From Megaustenia siamemsis (taxonomy: Eukaryota > Mollusca > Gastropoda > Stylommatophora > Ariophantidae): 64,000 bases of DNA. The DNA lies in contig JAVIAB010000160.1 of NCBI GenBank assembly GCA_032433765.1, forward strand, positions 18,221,549 to 18,285,548. The letters are read 5' to 3'. The position numbers and the translations under genes are program-made. The notes beneath the pieces are model-generated. The model made no database searches. It saw only the letters and a list, made by a program, of their open reading frames with translations, and was not told where the DNA came from. Positions 52,622-62,171 of this stretch are shown here, in pieces. Within the stretch, counting starts at the first letter, position 1; the number at the start of each line of letters is the position of its first letter.

Positions 52622-53951
52622 GGGAGGTCAAAAAGTAATGCACACCACTTTTTTTCTCGGAAACTATGCGGGCAAAATGTGTGAAATTTTCACAGATTGT
52701 AGCTGAACATCCCCTTGACACTACCTATTTTTCAACATAATCTCCGTCCAAGCGTATTGCCTTACGCCAACGCGAAACTAGGTCATGAATGCCTCGTTTG
52801 TACCAAGTTTTGTCCTGCTCGCGTAGCCATTTTTTAACTGCACGGATCACATCCTCATCATTGTCAAAGTGTTTCCCACGCAGGAATTTTTTGAGTGGTC
52901 CAAACAGATGGAAATCTGAGGGAGCCAGATCAGGGCTGTAAGGAGGATGGGGCAGTACAGTCCAACCAAATTTGTTGATTGCTTCCCGTGTTACCAGACT
53001 TGTGTGAGGGCGTGCATTGTCATGTTGAAGCAACACATCTGCAGATGGCTTATTATGCCGAACTCTGTGGAACCGATTTTTGAGTTTTGTCAGTGTATTG
53101 ATGTAAGCTGTCGAGTTGATTGTCTCACCTCTTGTCATTACATCAACAAGAATCACACCATCAATGTCCCAGAAGACAGTGATCATCACCTTTCCGGCTG
53201 ATGGAGATGTTTTGAATTTTTTTCTTTTTGGTGACTGCGGATGATGCCATTCCATTGACTGCATTTTTGTTTCAGGCTCATAATAATGTGCCCACGTTTC
53301 GTCACCGGTAACAATTTTTGACAAAAACATTTCTCCTTCAACACCGAAACGCTCCAACAATTCAGAACATAATGTTTTCCTTTGAACTCTGTGATCATTT
53401 GTTAGGCACCGAGGAACCCATCGAGCGCAAATCTTTGAATATCCGAGAGTTTTAAAAATTGCGATTGCACTTCCCTTGCTGACTGTAAGCTGTAATGCCA
53501 ATTGCTGACTAGTGATACGCCTATCCTTACGAATAATGGCATCAGCCCGGTTTAACATGTCTGTGCTGGTAGCCGAGGCAACACGTCCAGAACGCGGTAA
53601 ATCATGCAGCTCCACTCGTACACTTTCTGCAGCTTTAATTCTCTGAACCCAGCGACTAACTGTGCTCCTATCGACTGCAGAACATTTGTACACTGCACAC
53701 AGTCGTTTATGAATGTTTGCCACAGTTTCTTTCTCCGCAACCAGAAATTCTATGACAATTCGCTGTTTGTAACGGACATTGTTGACAAGCTCCATTTTAA
53801 CGGTTCATAGATTGCGTAATATTTTTCAGAATGCTGTGCAATTTGGTGCACATAATTGGAACATGTCATATTCCAAGTGTGCAAAATTTCATATTCCTAT
53901 CTTTATTATTAGCCGAGAAAAAAATTGGTGTGCATTACTTTTTGACCTCCC
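52622..53951 (-). mobile_element. Complete mariner transposon
   Basis: 1330 bp. TIRs of ~39 bp beginning GGGAGGTCAAAAAGTAATGC with a single mismatch between the two ends. The right end is flanked by TA (53952-53953); the left dinucleotide is AA, one change from the TA target. Length, TIRs and an uninterrupted transposase fit a complete Tc1/mariner element. Confidence 0.95.
52725..53795 (-). CDS. Mariner transposase (DD34D), intact
   Basis: 356 codons, a normal length for mariner transposases (~345-355). N-terminal helix-turn-helix DNA-binding region (~1-110), linker motif WVPRCL at 126-131 (WVPHEL in the family), catalytic Asp165 in TGDETW, Asp259 in LLQHDNARPH and Asp294 in YSPDLAPSDFHLF. 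Exactly 34 residues lie between the last two Asp, the DD34D signature. The enzyme cuts at the TIRs and inserts into TA sites in the nucleus. ATG at 53795 is 156 bp inside the right TIR end, a usual distance. No stop or frameshift, and all key residues are present, so this copy could encode active transposase; activity itself cannot be seen from sequence. Confidence 0.95.
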   Translation of the reverse strand: MELVNNVRYKQRIVIEFLVAEKETVANIHKRLCAVYKCSAVDRSTVSRWVQRIKAAESVRVELHDLPRSGRVASATSTDMLNRADAIIRKDRRITSQQLALQLTVSKGSAIAIFKTLGYSKICARWVPRCLTNDHRVQRKTLCSELLERFGVEGEMFLSKIVTGDETWAHYYEPETKMQSMEWHHPQSPKRKKFKTSPSAGKVMITVFWDIDGVILVDVMTRGETINSTAYINTLTKLKNRFHRVRHNKPSADVLLQHDNARPHTSLVTREAINKFGWTVLPHPPYSPDLAPSDFHLFGPLKKFLRGKHFDNDEDVIRAVKKWLREQDKTWYKRGIHDLVSRWRKAIRLDGDYVEK

Positions 53952-53953
53952 TA

Positions 53954-54329
53954 CGTATATTCTTATTTCCTTTTTCACTCTCTCACACACATTCTCTCTC
54001 TCTGACCGAATCTCTCTTTATCATTCTATCCTCTAGTATATCTCTGTCATTGAATTTTTCTTTTCTTCTTACTCTTTTTATTTGCATTGTTTCTCACTCT
54101 CTAAGTCACATAATCTGAATCTGATTCTCTCTTACTCTTGATATTTTCTTCTTTGAATCTCTTTTCACATTGATTCACTCTCATCTAATTACATTAATTT
54201 CACACACAAATTTGATGGTTTTCTTCAGGCTCCTCTTGTTAAAACATCAACTTTGTGAATGATAAAAAAAACTTTTTATATTCTTTGCTTATTTTCACTC
54301 ATATTCCCCATATTTATGTTACTACATAT
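53954..54329. other. Pyrimidine-rich stretch
   Basis: CTCTCT/CACTCTC-rich low-complexity sequence; no gene. Confidence 0.5.
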
Positions 54330-54600
54330 GGTCACTGGCTTGACCATATGAAAGATGGCCACATACCAAAAGATATACTCTATGGACAACTAGCTGATGG
54401 CGAAAGAACTATGGGGTGCCAAAAACTTTGATCTGTAGACATGATGTGTAAACATGACATGAAGACTCTGAACATAAACCCTGCAGCCTGAGAAGAAATA
54501 GCTGCAGACAGCAATCTTTTAAAACACACTCTAAAGATCCAACTCTAACAAGAAGCAGACAGATTCATAGAAAAAGAGAATACACAGCGAAAGAAAAAAA
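54330..54600 (+). mobile_element. LINE-J C-terminal fragment
   Basis: 'DGHIPKDILYGQLADGERTM', then 'CKHDMKTLNINPAA' and 'EADRFIEKENTQRK': the C-terminal pattern 'GR.PKD.LYG.L..G.R..GRP...KD..K.D' of common LINE ORF2 ends. Shifted frames. Confidence 0.65.
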
Positions 54601-54637
54601 ACATTTCTAGGGGCGCTGAAAAATCCATAGTCAACTA

Positions 54638-55062
54638 AGACTGACGGAGGCTACTATAGTCAACCATGATTGATGGAGGCTACTGTAGTCAACTATGGCT
54701 GACGGGGCTACTACAGCCAACAATGACTGGTGGAGGCTACTATAGTTAACTATGACTGGCGGAGGCTACTATAGTCAACAATGACTGGTGGAGGCTACAA
54801 TAGTCAACTATGACTGATGGAGGCTGCTATAGTCAACGATGACTGATGGAGGCTACTATAGTCAACTATGACTGATGGAGGCTACTGTAGTCAACCATGA
54901 TTGATGGAGGCTACTGTAGTCAACTATGGCTGACGGGGCTACTACAGCCAACAATGACTGGTGGAGGCTACTATAGTTAACTATGACTGGCGGAGGCTAC
55001 TATAGTCAACTATGACTGACGGAGGCTACTATAGTCAACTATGGCTGACGGAGACTACTATG
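54638..55062. repeat. 29-bp minisatellite, ~15 units
   Basis: Unit GGAGGCTACTATAGTCAACT then ATGACTGAT, with GGGGCTACTACAG variants. Confidence 0.95.
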
Positions 55063-55179
55063 TTACTACACTCTAGAAAAGAACTGAAAGAACTATTAAA
55101 TTACTACAAATTTGACTAAATTTACTTATTTTTGGTGAGAGATCTCAGAGATGAGATGTCTGAAAAAATTCACTTGGAG

Positions 55180-55365
55180 TGACCAGAAAAGATGGAATAA
55201 TAAATAATATAAGAGAAAGAGCAGGCATTCAACCAATCCTGAGCTACATACAGAAACAAAAATAAAATGGGTTGCCCATTTAGAAAGAATGTCATGCGAT
55301 TCTTCACCACACGAAACATATATTAAAGAAGGAGAAAGGAGAATAGCAAGAAGTAGACCCTGAGT
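55180..55365 (+). mobile_element. LINE-H, left of RTE insertion
   Basis: 'IQPILSYIQKQK', 'HLERMSCDSSPHETYIKEGE', 'RRIARSRP': C-terminal LINE segment cut by RTE-A1 at 55366. Confidence 0.68.
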
Positions 55366-55982
55366 CTATCAAATATTAAAACAGGTAAATGAATTTAAAT
55401 ATTTGGGAACTTTGTTAACCTCAGACGGAAGATGTACAAAAGAGGTGAGATGCAGAATGGCTCAAGCAAAAGCAGCTTTCCAAAAAACGAGGAAGATACT
55501 ATGCAATCCATTTTTTACAATAGAAACAAGAAAAAGAGTTCTTAAATGTTATGTAGAGCCAGTCTTAACATATGGATGTGAATCATGGACAATAGGACAA
55601 CAGACAAGAAAATCACTGGAGTCTGTAGAAATGTAGTTTTACAGAAGAATGTTGAGAATACCATGGGCAGCTAAGAAGAGTGATGAAAATATTCTGACAG
55701 AGGTCAAAGCAAAAAGAGAGCTAATTTCCAATATTAGGAAGAAACAATCATCATTTTTTGGCCATGTATTGAGAAGAGAGCAGCTGGAATATATTGTAAC
55801 AACAGGGAAAATTGAGGGACAAAGAGATAGAGGGAAGCAAAGAGAAAAAATACCAGACAGCTTAAGAGAATGGTTTGGCAGAAGGTCAACAACAGAAATG
55901 ATAAATAACTGTCGAGATCGAAAAAGTTGTGGAGAGACATGATCACCTAAGCCAGCAGGCCCGGTACTTGATGATGATGATG
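55366..55982 (+). mobile_element. RTE-A1 LINE with perfect 11-bp TSD
   Basis: 617 bp. Frames 55403-55636 and 55649-55942 encode 'MGTLLTSDGRCTKEVRCRMA' through 'FGHVLRREQLEYIVTTGKIE' and on to the C-terminus, broken by one TAG (AATGTAG at ~55634) and a late frameshift. Tail (GATGAT)n. Duplication AGACCCTGAGT at 55355-55365 and 55983-55993. Removing it rejoins LINE-H. Confidence 0.92.
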
Positions 55983-56135
55983 AGACCCTGAGTAAGATGG
56001 ACAGACAACATTAAAGAAATGCTACAAAATCATCAAATGGCAATGATTGAAACCACCAAAATGTCTCTGAACTTTTTCTCTCCTTCAACACCCAAATGGC
56101 TACAAGAGGAATTAAAAGAAAGAAAATTATTTTTG
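55983..56135 (+). mobile_element. LINE-H, right of RTE insertion
   Basis: 'VRWTDNIKEMLQNHQMAMIE', 'PKWLQEELKERK', continuing 55365 across the TSD. Confidence 0.68.
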
Positions 56136-56139
56136 GTAG

Positions 56140-56985
56140 ATTTATTTATGTGGATGTTTATAGTTTATTTATGTGGATGTTTATAGTTTATTTGTGTGGA
56201 TGGTTATAGTTTATTTATGTGGATGTTTATAGTTTATTTGTGTGGATGTTTATAGTTTATTTGTGTGGATGTTTATAGTTTATTTATGTGGATGTTTATA
56301 GTTTATTTATGTGGATGTTTATAGTTTATTTGTGTGGATGTTTGTAGTTTATTTGTGTGGATGTTTATAGTTTATTTGTGTGGATGTTTGTAGTTTATTT
56401 GTGTGGATGTTTATAGTTTATTTGTGTGGATGTTTATAGTTCATTTGTGTGGATGTTTATAGTTTATTTGTGTGGATGTTTGTAGTTTATTTGTGTGGAT
56501 GTTTATAGTTTATTTGTGTGGATGTTTGTAGTTTATTTGTGTGGATGTTTATAGTTTATTTGTGTGGATGTTTATAGTTTATTTATGTGGATGTTTATAG
56601 TTTATTTGTGTGGATGGTTATAGTTTATTTATGTGGATGTTTATAGTTTATTTGTGTGGATGTTTATAGTTTATTTGTGTGGATGTTTATAGTTTATTTG
56701 TGTGGATGTTTATAGTTTATTTGTGTGGATGTTTATAGTTTATTTGTGTGGATGTTTATAGTTTATTTGTGTGGATGTTTGTAGTTTATTTGTGTGGATG
56801 TTTATAGTTTATTTATGTAAATGTTTATAGTTTATTTATGTGGATGTTTATAGTTTATTTGTGTGGATGTTTATAGTTTATTTGTGTGGATGTTTATAGT
56901 TTATTTATGTGGATGTTTATAGTTTATTTGTGTGGATGTTTATAGTTTATTTATCTGGATGTTTATAGTTTATTTATGTGAAGTG
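56140..56985. repeat. 23-bp minisatellite, ~36 units
   Basis: Unit TTTATTTGTGTGGATGTTTATAG, main variants TTTATTTATG and TTTGTAG. Ends ~30 bp before the splice acceptor of the first CYRI coding exon. Confidence 0.97.
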
Positions 56986-57017
56986 GATGTTTATTTAATT
57001 CTCTTTTTTTCTTTCAG

Positions 57018-57098
57018 AAATGGGAAATTTGTTGCGCATTTTACTGAACAATGATCAGCCATCCAAGTCATCTGAGAACATCTTTGTGGACTTTGAAA
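57018..57098 (+). CDS. CYRI: CYRI (CYFIP-related Rac1 interactor), first coding exon
   Basis: CYRI proteins (FAM49A/B in vertebrates) bind active Rac1 through their CYFIP-like domain (DUF1394) and restrain the Scar/WAVE complex, limiting lamellipodia; they act at the inner plasma membrane. After the acceptor TTTTTTCTTTCAG the exon starts AA-ATG, so the 5' UTR exon lies upstream and is not identified. It encodes 'MGNLLRILLNNDQPSKSSEN' then 'IFVDFE' and one base of the next codon, as in vertebrate CYRI (MGNLL start, FLDFEN). Gly2 in MGNLL is the known myristoylation site of the family. Donor GTAGGT at 57099. Joined to the next exon it gives 'DFENAQPTDSER'. The four exons here cover ~147 of a usual ~324 residues; the Rac1-contacting arginines lie in exons beyond the window. 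Confidence 0.93.
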
Positions 57099-57558
57099 GT
57101 AGGTTTCTATGTCTACTGTTGTTTGTTGTAATTTCTAGGAGTAGGTTTCTATGTCTACTGTTATTTGTTGTAATTTCTAAGACTTTGAAAGTAGGTTTCT
57201 ATGTCTACTGTTGTTTGTTGTAATTTCTAGGAGTAGGTTTCTATGTCTACTGTTATTTGTTGTAATTTCTAAGACTTTGAAAGTAGGTTTCTATGTCTAC
57301 TGTTGTTTGTTGTAATTTCTAGGAGTAGGTTTCTATATCTACTGTTGTTTGTTGTAATTTCTAGGACTTTGAGAGTAGGTTTCTATGTCTACTGTTGTTT
57401 GTTGTAATTTCTAGGACTTTGAAAGTAGGTTTCTGTGTCTACTGTTGTTTGTTGTAATTTCTAGGACTTTGAAAGTAGGTTTCTATGTCTACTGTTGTTT
57501 GTTGTAATTTCTAGGAATTTGAGAGTAGGTTTCTATGTCTACTGTTGTTTGTTGTAAT
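57089..57558. repeat. CYRI: Minisatellite containing copies of exon end and splice donor
   Basis: Units of 40 or 50 bp: GTAGGTTTCTATGTCTACTG, TTGTTTGTTGTAATTTCTAG, and in the long form GACTTTGAAA, the last ten bases of the CYRI exon. Copies of GACTTTGAAAGTAG (or GAGAGTAG) lie near 57179, 57270, 57368, 57416, 57465 and 57514. Each long unit therefore mimics acceptor-mini-exon-donor. Confidence 0.93.
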
Positions 57559-57559
57559 T

Positions 57560-57952
57560 TCTATAAGGAGGTCATTTATGATTACTGCATTGTGGTATTG
57601 ATTGTTTAACACTAAAATTAAATGTAAATTTAAAATGTATATTGTCTTTTCTTCTCTTCATTCTTCCTCCTCTTCTTCTTCCACTCACCTCAAAGGGAGT
57701 GTTTGTTGAACGACAAATTTGAGATTTTCATTCCAGCTTAGTCATGGCATAATTTTGGGTAAAGATTCAATACCTTTTTTGTTGGTATCTTATTTTAGTT
57801 TTAGGTGATATAATTCATTGCCCATATGAATTTTTTTCATAATTTTAATGAAAAAATATGGGGAATTTTTCATGAATTGTTATGGCTTCATTCTTGCAGA
57901 CTTAGCATCAGCTATATAATGATATTTAGTTTCATGAGTTTTTTACTCAGTT
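57560..57952. other. CYRI intron sequence
   Basis: AT-rich intron with a CTTCCTCC tract near 57660; nothing else seen. Confidence 0.5.
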
Positions 57953-57963
57953 TTTACAGCTAT

Positions 57964-58233
57964 CTATCTATCTATTGTCCCTTCGAGCCGAAGACGGCAC
58001 ATGGGGCAGAACCACAATCTTAAAAACAGAAACCTTGCGTGCCAAAATGTCACATATTGCAGAGATCACTGCTTCCAAAATCTATGGCTCTGTTTCCATA
58101 ACAATACTTTTTACAATAACAGCTTGTCAAGCCATTGATCAACCTCCTTAGTCGCCTCTTACGACATGCCTGGAAAGTCACAGTGTCACTATTCTTTACT
58201 CCCTCATAATGAGGCCCCGGTAACACACGGGAA
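57964..58233 (-). mobile_element. SINE-2 with 11-bp TSD in CYRI intron
   Basis: Complete SINE-2, duplication TTTACAGCTAT at 57953-57963 and 58234-58244, tail CTATCTATCTATCTATTG on the plus strand. Confidence 0.93.
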
Positions 58234-58489
58234 TTTACAGCTATAGCAACACAAAAATTAATTGCCTTGAAGAATGGCAGAAAATTAAAATAACTGAGGG
58301 CATTTATCTTCCCGATAGCAACATGCAGTTGTGGATCATGGGCAGTTTCACAAACAGCAATGAAGAAAATCAATTCATTAGAAAAAAAATTGTAAGGAAA
58401 AATCCTTTAGGTATCTTGGATAATGAAAAAGTGCAATATAGGCATATCAAAAGACTGAAACCCAAAAATAAAACGGGCTTATGAACACA

Positions 58490-58735
58490 ATTCTACAGAG
58501 GAAATTGTAATACTATGGCTGCATCAAAAGACACAATGCGCTGGAAAGAACAACAATGGAAGACATGGTTCCAGAATGACGAGACAAAGACAGACCAAGA
58601 AGAAGATGGTTTCAAGACATCAAGGAGACTTTGAACATGACAACAGAAGAATTGGGAGATCTGGCTTGAGAAAGAGATTCCTTCAGATGCGCTGTGATGA
58701 ATGCAACGTTCTGCAAAGGGTTTGCGACCTGATGA
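58490..58735 (+). mobile_element. LINE-I C-terminal fragment
   Basis: Frame gives 'TTMEDMVPE.RDKDRPRRRW', 'FQDIKETLNMTTEELGDLA' and 'ERDSFRCAVMNATFCKG': the basic C-terminus of a LINE ORF2 with two stops. Confidence 0.7.
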
Positions 58736-59087
58736 TGTTCTATAGCTTAACCATAGCTGAATTTGTCCCTGGTAGACCCTCCATTGTTCTGTAAAAATGA
58801 TCTACAGTATCGCTGTTGCTCTTCTTCTGCAACTGTGTTTGCCCAGTGATTTCTCCTCTTCATTCTCTGCACTTTCAAGGGTTTTGCGTTGTGTTGTAGT
58901 TTACAGCCAGTTGTGCCAACTGCAACTTTTGGCTATACACATCCGACATCAATATGACATTTTTGCATATAGAATTATCTACTCCCTCAGTCCCTACTTG
59001 CTTGGCCAGACTCATTATGACTGTTTTACAAGTTTTATCTTTCATACGTGAATATGTTTTCTTAAAATAATAAAAATTTAAGGAGGA
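58736..59087. other. CYRI intron sequence
   Basis: No feature recognised. Confidence 0.4.
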
Positions 59088-59285
59088 TGTGATATGGTGG
59101 TCAGTGAACTGGACTACTAAGAACAAGAGGTTTGAATTGATTCCAGTTAATACTTCTAGGTTCACCCAGCCTTAGATGGGCACCACATTTTTCTAGGAAA
59201 GAAAGACAATACTGGAATAATAATGACCACATTACCTAAAGGTGTGCCAGCAGTTAAAGAAATATATTCTCAGTATGCCAAGAAA
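59088..59285 (+). mobile_element. SINE-1, old diverged copy
   Basis: GTGAACTGGACTAC(T)AAG, TTCACCCAGCCTTAGATGGG and GACCACATTACC match SINE-1 with many changes and a missing box A start. Confidence 0.7.
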
Positions 59286-59425
59286 TGTAGCTCATCTGGT
59301 TTGTCTTTCTTCTTTCATAAGAATTTAAAACTGTGATAATAAAACATATTTTCTGTATTCTTTCATTCCTGACATATTCTTTTGTATCTGTGTAATTAAA
59401 TATTTTGTTTTTGTGAAAATCATAG

Positions 59426-59547
59426 ATGCTCAGCCTACAGATTCAGAGAGACATGTCTGGCAGATGGTCAATTCTGTGTTGAACTCGGCGCAGGAGATTC
59501 TGTTGATATTAGAGCGTTACACTGGAGCTTCGGAGGAAATCAGAATG
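59426..59547 (+). CDS. CYRI: CYRI, second coding exon
   Basis: Acceptor GTGAAAATCATAG, donor GTGTGT at 59548. With one base from the previous exon it reads N-'AQPTDSERHVWQMVNSVLNS' then 'AQEILLILERYTGASEEIRM' (41 residues). It matches the vertebrate 'NAQPTESEK...VLKDAEGILEDL...GAGHEIRE' segment, the first helices of the CYRI fold. Ends in phase 0. Confidence 0.93.
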
Positions 59548-59697
59548 GTGTGTATTGTTTCAGATTTATTGAATTATTAATGTATTAGGTTAGTTTATCT
59601 TTTAGGTAGCCATGTTTTTAAAATGGTTTTCTTTTGAAATCTTTTAAGCTTTTTTCTATGAATTCATTATCTTATACTGTCTCCATAGTAAAGGTCA

Positions 59698-60112
59698 GTT
59701 GCCCTGGTGCACCATTTTATTCTATTTCTTGCCTTGATGGTGCATGCTGTCATAGTTTCTCTTGTACATTTCTTGCTATTGTCAGTCCACTTTAATCTTT
59801 CTTTTCCTCTACCATATGTACTTTGCATTTTTCCTTTCAAAATGACTTTCAGTAAATTATTGTGTCTCTTAATGTATACAAAAAATTGTATTAGTCTTGT
59901 TCAAATTGTATTAAATAGTTTTTTTTTCATTTCATCTGTTTTAAAGCTTCATTGTTTATTTTCCTCTCTGTCCACCCAATTGTCTATCCTTCTAATAATC
60001 CATATTTCAAGTGTTTACATTTTTCTTAATTTTTTTTAATATAATGTCCATGTTTCTGTGCCATACATGAATTTTGAGTAGATAATATGACTTTGTTTTT
60101 GATAGTTTTCAT
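59698..60112 (-). mobile_element. LINE-B copy in CYRI intron
   Basis: Minus-strand LINE-B C-terminus (GTGCACCATTTTATTCTATT, TTGATGGTGCATGCTGTCAT, CACTTTAATCTTTCTTTTCC), strongly decayed. Confidence 0.75.
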
Positions 60113-60427
60113 GATAAATCCTGGGTGGTCAAGGCAGAGAGTCCATAAGGAGAATATGTGATTTGAATGGACAAAGAGTACATCACCAAGTTTGTTCTTC
60201 ATTCCTTAAAAGAAGAGGAGGAGAATAGGTGGGACAGTGATGTATATATTGGGAGACTGAGAAGTTTAAACGTGGAATGGGTATCTGGTCGATCCAGTAT
60301 GTTTAGTGGGAAAAGTAGACATATCTATAATCAACACCTTACAGGAATAATCAATCTGCATATGCTTCAAGAAATGCTGGGATAGATGGTGGAATGGATA
60401 CGGGGATGCCTCAACTTCGATGAAACT
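60113..60427. other. CYRI intron sequence
   Basis: A 72-codon plus frame (60167-60385) has no recognised motif. Confidence 0.3.
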
Positions 60428-60632
60428 CATTCCTAGAATCATCATCATCGAGTGATTCTCCGCAACGAAGGTTGGCTACCATGGATCGCCATTCTACTCT
60501 GTTTCTTGCTTTGATGGTGCAGGTTGTCATAGAGTGACTTGTCCATCTTTTGATGTTACTCGTCCATGTTAGTCTTGGTCTGCCTCTGCCTCTTTTACCT
60601 TGTATTTTCCCTTCCAATATTACTTTTAACTT
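60428..60632 (-). mobile_element. LINE-B 3' end, well preserved
   Basis: Minus strand 'MEGKIQGKRGRGRPRLTWTS', 'NIKRWTSHSMTTCTIKARNR', 'VEWRSMVANLRCGES', with ATCATCATCG tail at 60438-60450. Confidence 0.82.
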
Positions 60633-60727
60633 TTACTTTTATGCCTAGAATAAAATTTCTAAGATAGTCATATTTCTGAATTCTTGGTTCCTTCAATAAA
60701 ATTTGATACTGTTTTGTTTGATTTCAG

Positions 60728-60833
60728 GCCATTTCAAACCCAAAAATAGAGGATTTACAAGACAAAGCATGGCAATCTGTGACACCACTTGTTTCAAAAC
60801 TGAAAATTATCTTTGAGTTCTCTAACAAATTGG
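60728..60833 (+). CDS. CYRI: CYRI, third coding exon
   Basis: Acceptor TTTGATTTCAG, donor GTGAGT at 60834. Encodes 'AISNPKIEDLQDKAWQSVTP' then 'LVSKLKIIFEFSNKL' plus one base. It matches vertebrate 'AIQHPADEKLQEKAW..V.PLV.KLK.FYEFS..L'. Phase 0 in, phase 1 out. Confidence 0.94.
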
Positions 60834-60944
60834 GTGAGTTCTTCGTTGAACAGACTATGGTGTGCCTTGCTGCTAAATCAACTGATGTGGTTTTTATTTT
60901 CTTTACTTAGCCAACATTAGGAATACATTCTTTTCTATATACTG

Positions 60945-61203
60945 GATATTGTTATACTGTCATCTTTGAATGTGAGCTATTGTTATACTGTCAACTTTGA
61001 ATGTGAGCTATTGTTATACTGTCATCTTTGTATGTGAGCTATTGTTATACTGTCATCTTTATATGTAAGCTATTGTTATACTGTCTTCTTTGTATGTGAG
61101 CTATTGTTATACTGTCATCCTTGTATGTGAGCTATTGTTATACTGTCATCTTTGTATGTGAGCTATTATTATACTGTCATCTTTGTATGTGAGCTATTGT
61201 TAA
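60945..61203. repeat. 31-bp minisatellite, ~8 units, CYRI intron
   Basis: Unit TTGTTATACTGTCATCTTTG then TATGTGAGCTA. Ends at the start of a SINE-1. Confidence 0.95.
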
Positions 61204-61204
61204 A

Positions 61205-61375
61205 CTGGAGCTGCGATTGCTCAGTGGATAGTGAACTGGACTACAAAGGACAAGAGGTCTGGTTTGATCCAGATCTACAGCTTCCGGGTTCACCCAGCCT
61301 TAAATGGATACCAGATTTTTCTGGGAAAGTAAACAGCACGGGCGTAATACTGACCACATTATCCCAAAAATCATT
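61205..61375 (+). mobile_element. SINE-1, 3'-truncated
   Basis: GGAGCTGCGATTGCTCAGTG head, GACTACAAAGGACAAGAGGT, CCAGCCTTAAATGG; stops at CCCAAAAATCATTTTT, lacking the usual 3' end. Confidence 0.8.
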
Positions 61376-61440
61376 TTTCAAAAAACATTTTTTTGAAATA
61401 GGAAAAATATATTTTTATTTCAATCATTAGCCATTTTACT

Positions 61441-61867
61441 ATGGTTATGGTTAGTTGAAGGCCCCGATATCGCTGCAAACTTATTAAAATCCATAATTGC
61501 TCAACCATCCATGTCAGTGGAATCATCCAAATTAAAATTCATCTCATTGAAGGATCCAAGCAGAGAAGCAGCTGCAGTCCCCTTCATAGCAGCTACAGCA
61601 CATGCCAAAAGACATAAGACTAAGCGACACGAAAAGTTAATGCAGCTGAACTCACCTTCGCCATACGATATCATCATTCATCATAAGCAATCGGAATATC
61701 GAAACATGATACGGATGAAAATCACACCTCACAGTGTGCACAGAGCACTAAACTCAGTAGCTCTGGCAGCAAGCCAACATGGAATATGAGGAAACTGCAA
61801 CAAGGAACACTCTTCAGACTAAGCCACAATGGTTCCTGCCACCTATCTGCCATATTGACCGGAAGTT
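61441..61867 (-). mobile_element. RetroA copy with short TSD, CYRI intron
   Basis: Tail ATGGTTATGGTTAGTTGAAG, body to CATATTGACCGGAAGTT. 9-bp duplication CATTTTACT at 61432-61440 and 61868-61876. Confidence 0.8.
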
Positions 61868-61876
61868 CATTTTACT

Positions 61877-62171
61877 TTATGGTGACTATAGTAGGAATAA
61901 ATACACAGGACAAAATTTTATCTGATGTTTAATTCAGAACAGGAGGCAAAAACGTCTGCAGCACCAGAGCTGTGTGTGGTCTGTGACTCATAGTTGACTG
62001 CTTGCTTCAGGAGCTGTGCCAGAAGTACAGCTCATCGAGATCCTACTACACCTCCCTATGGTGCCTCTGGAAAACAGACTAGCCAATCTGGTAAAGTGAG
62101 TAGAGATTAAAGCGGGAAGGCAATCCAGTACTCAAAAATGTTGTGCTGAAGTCGGATGTATTGGGCTGAAA
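61877..62171. other. CYRI intron sequence
   Basis: No feature recognised. Confidence 0.4.
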
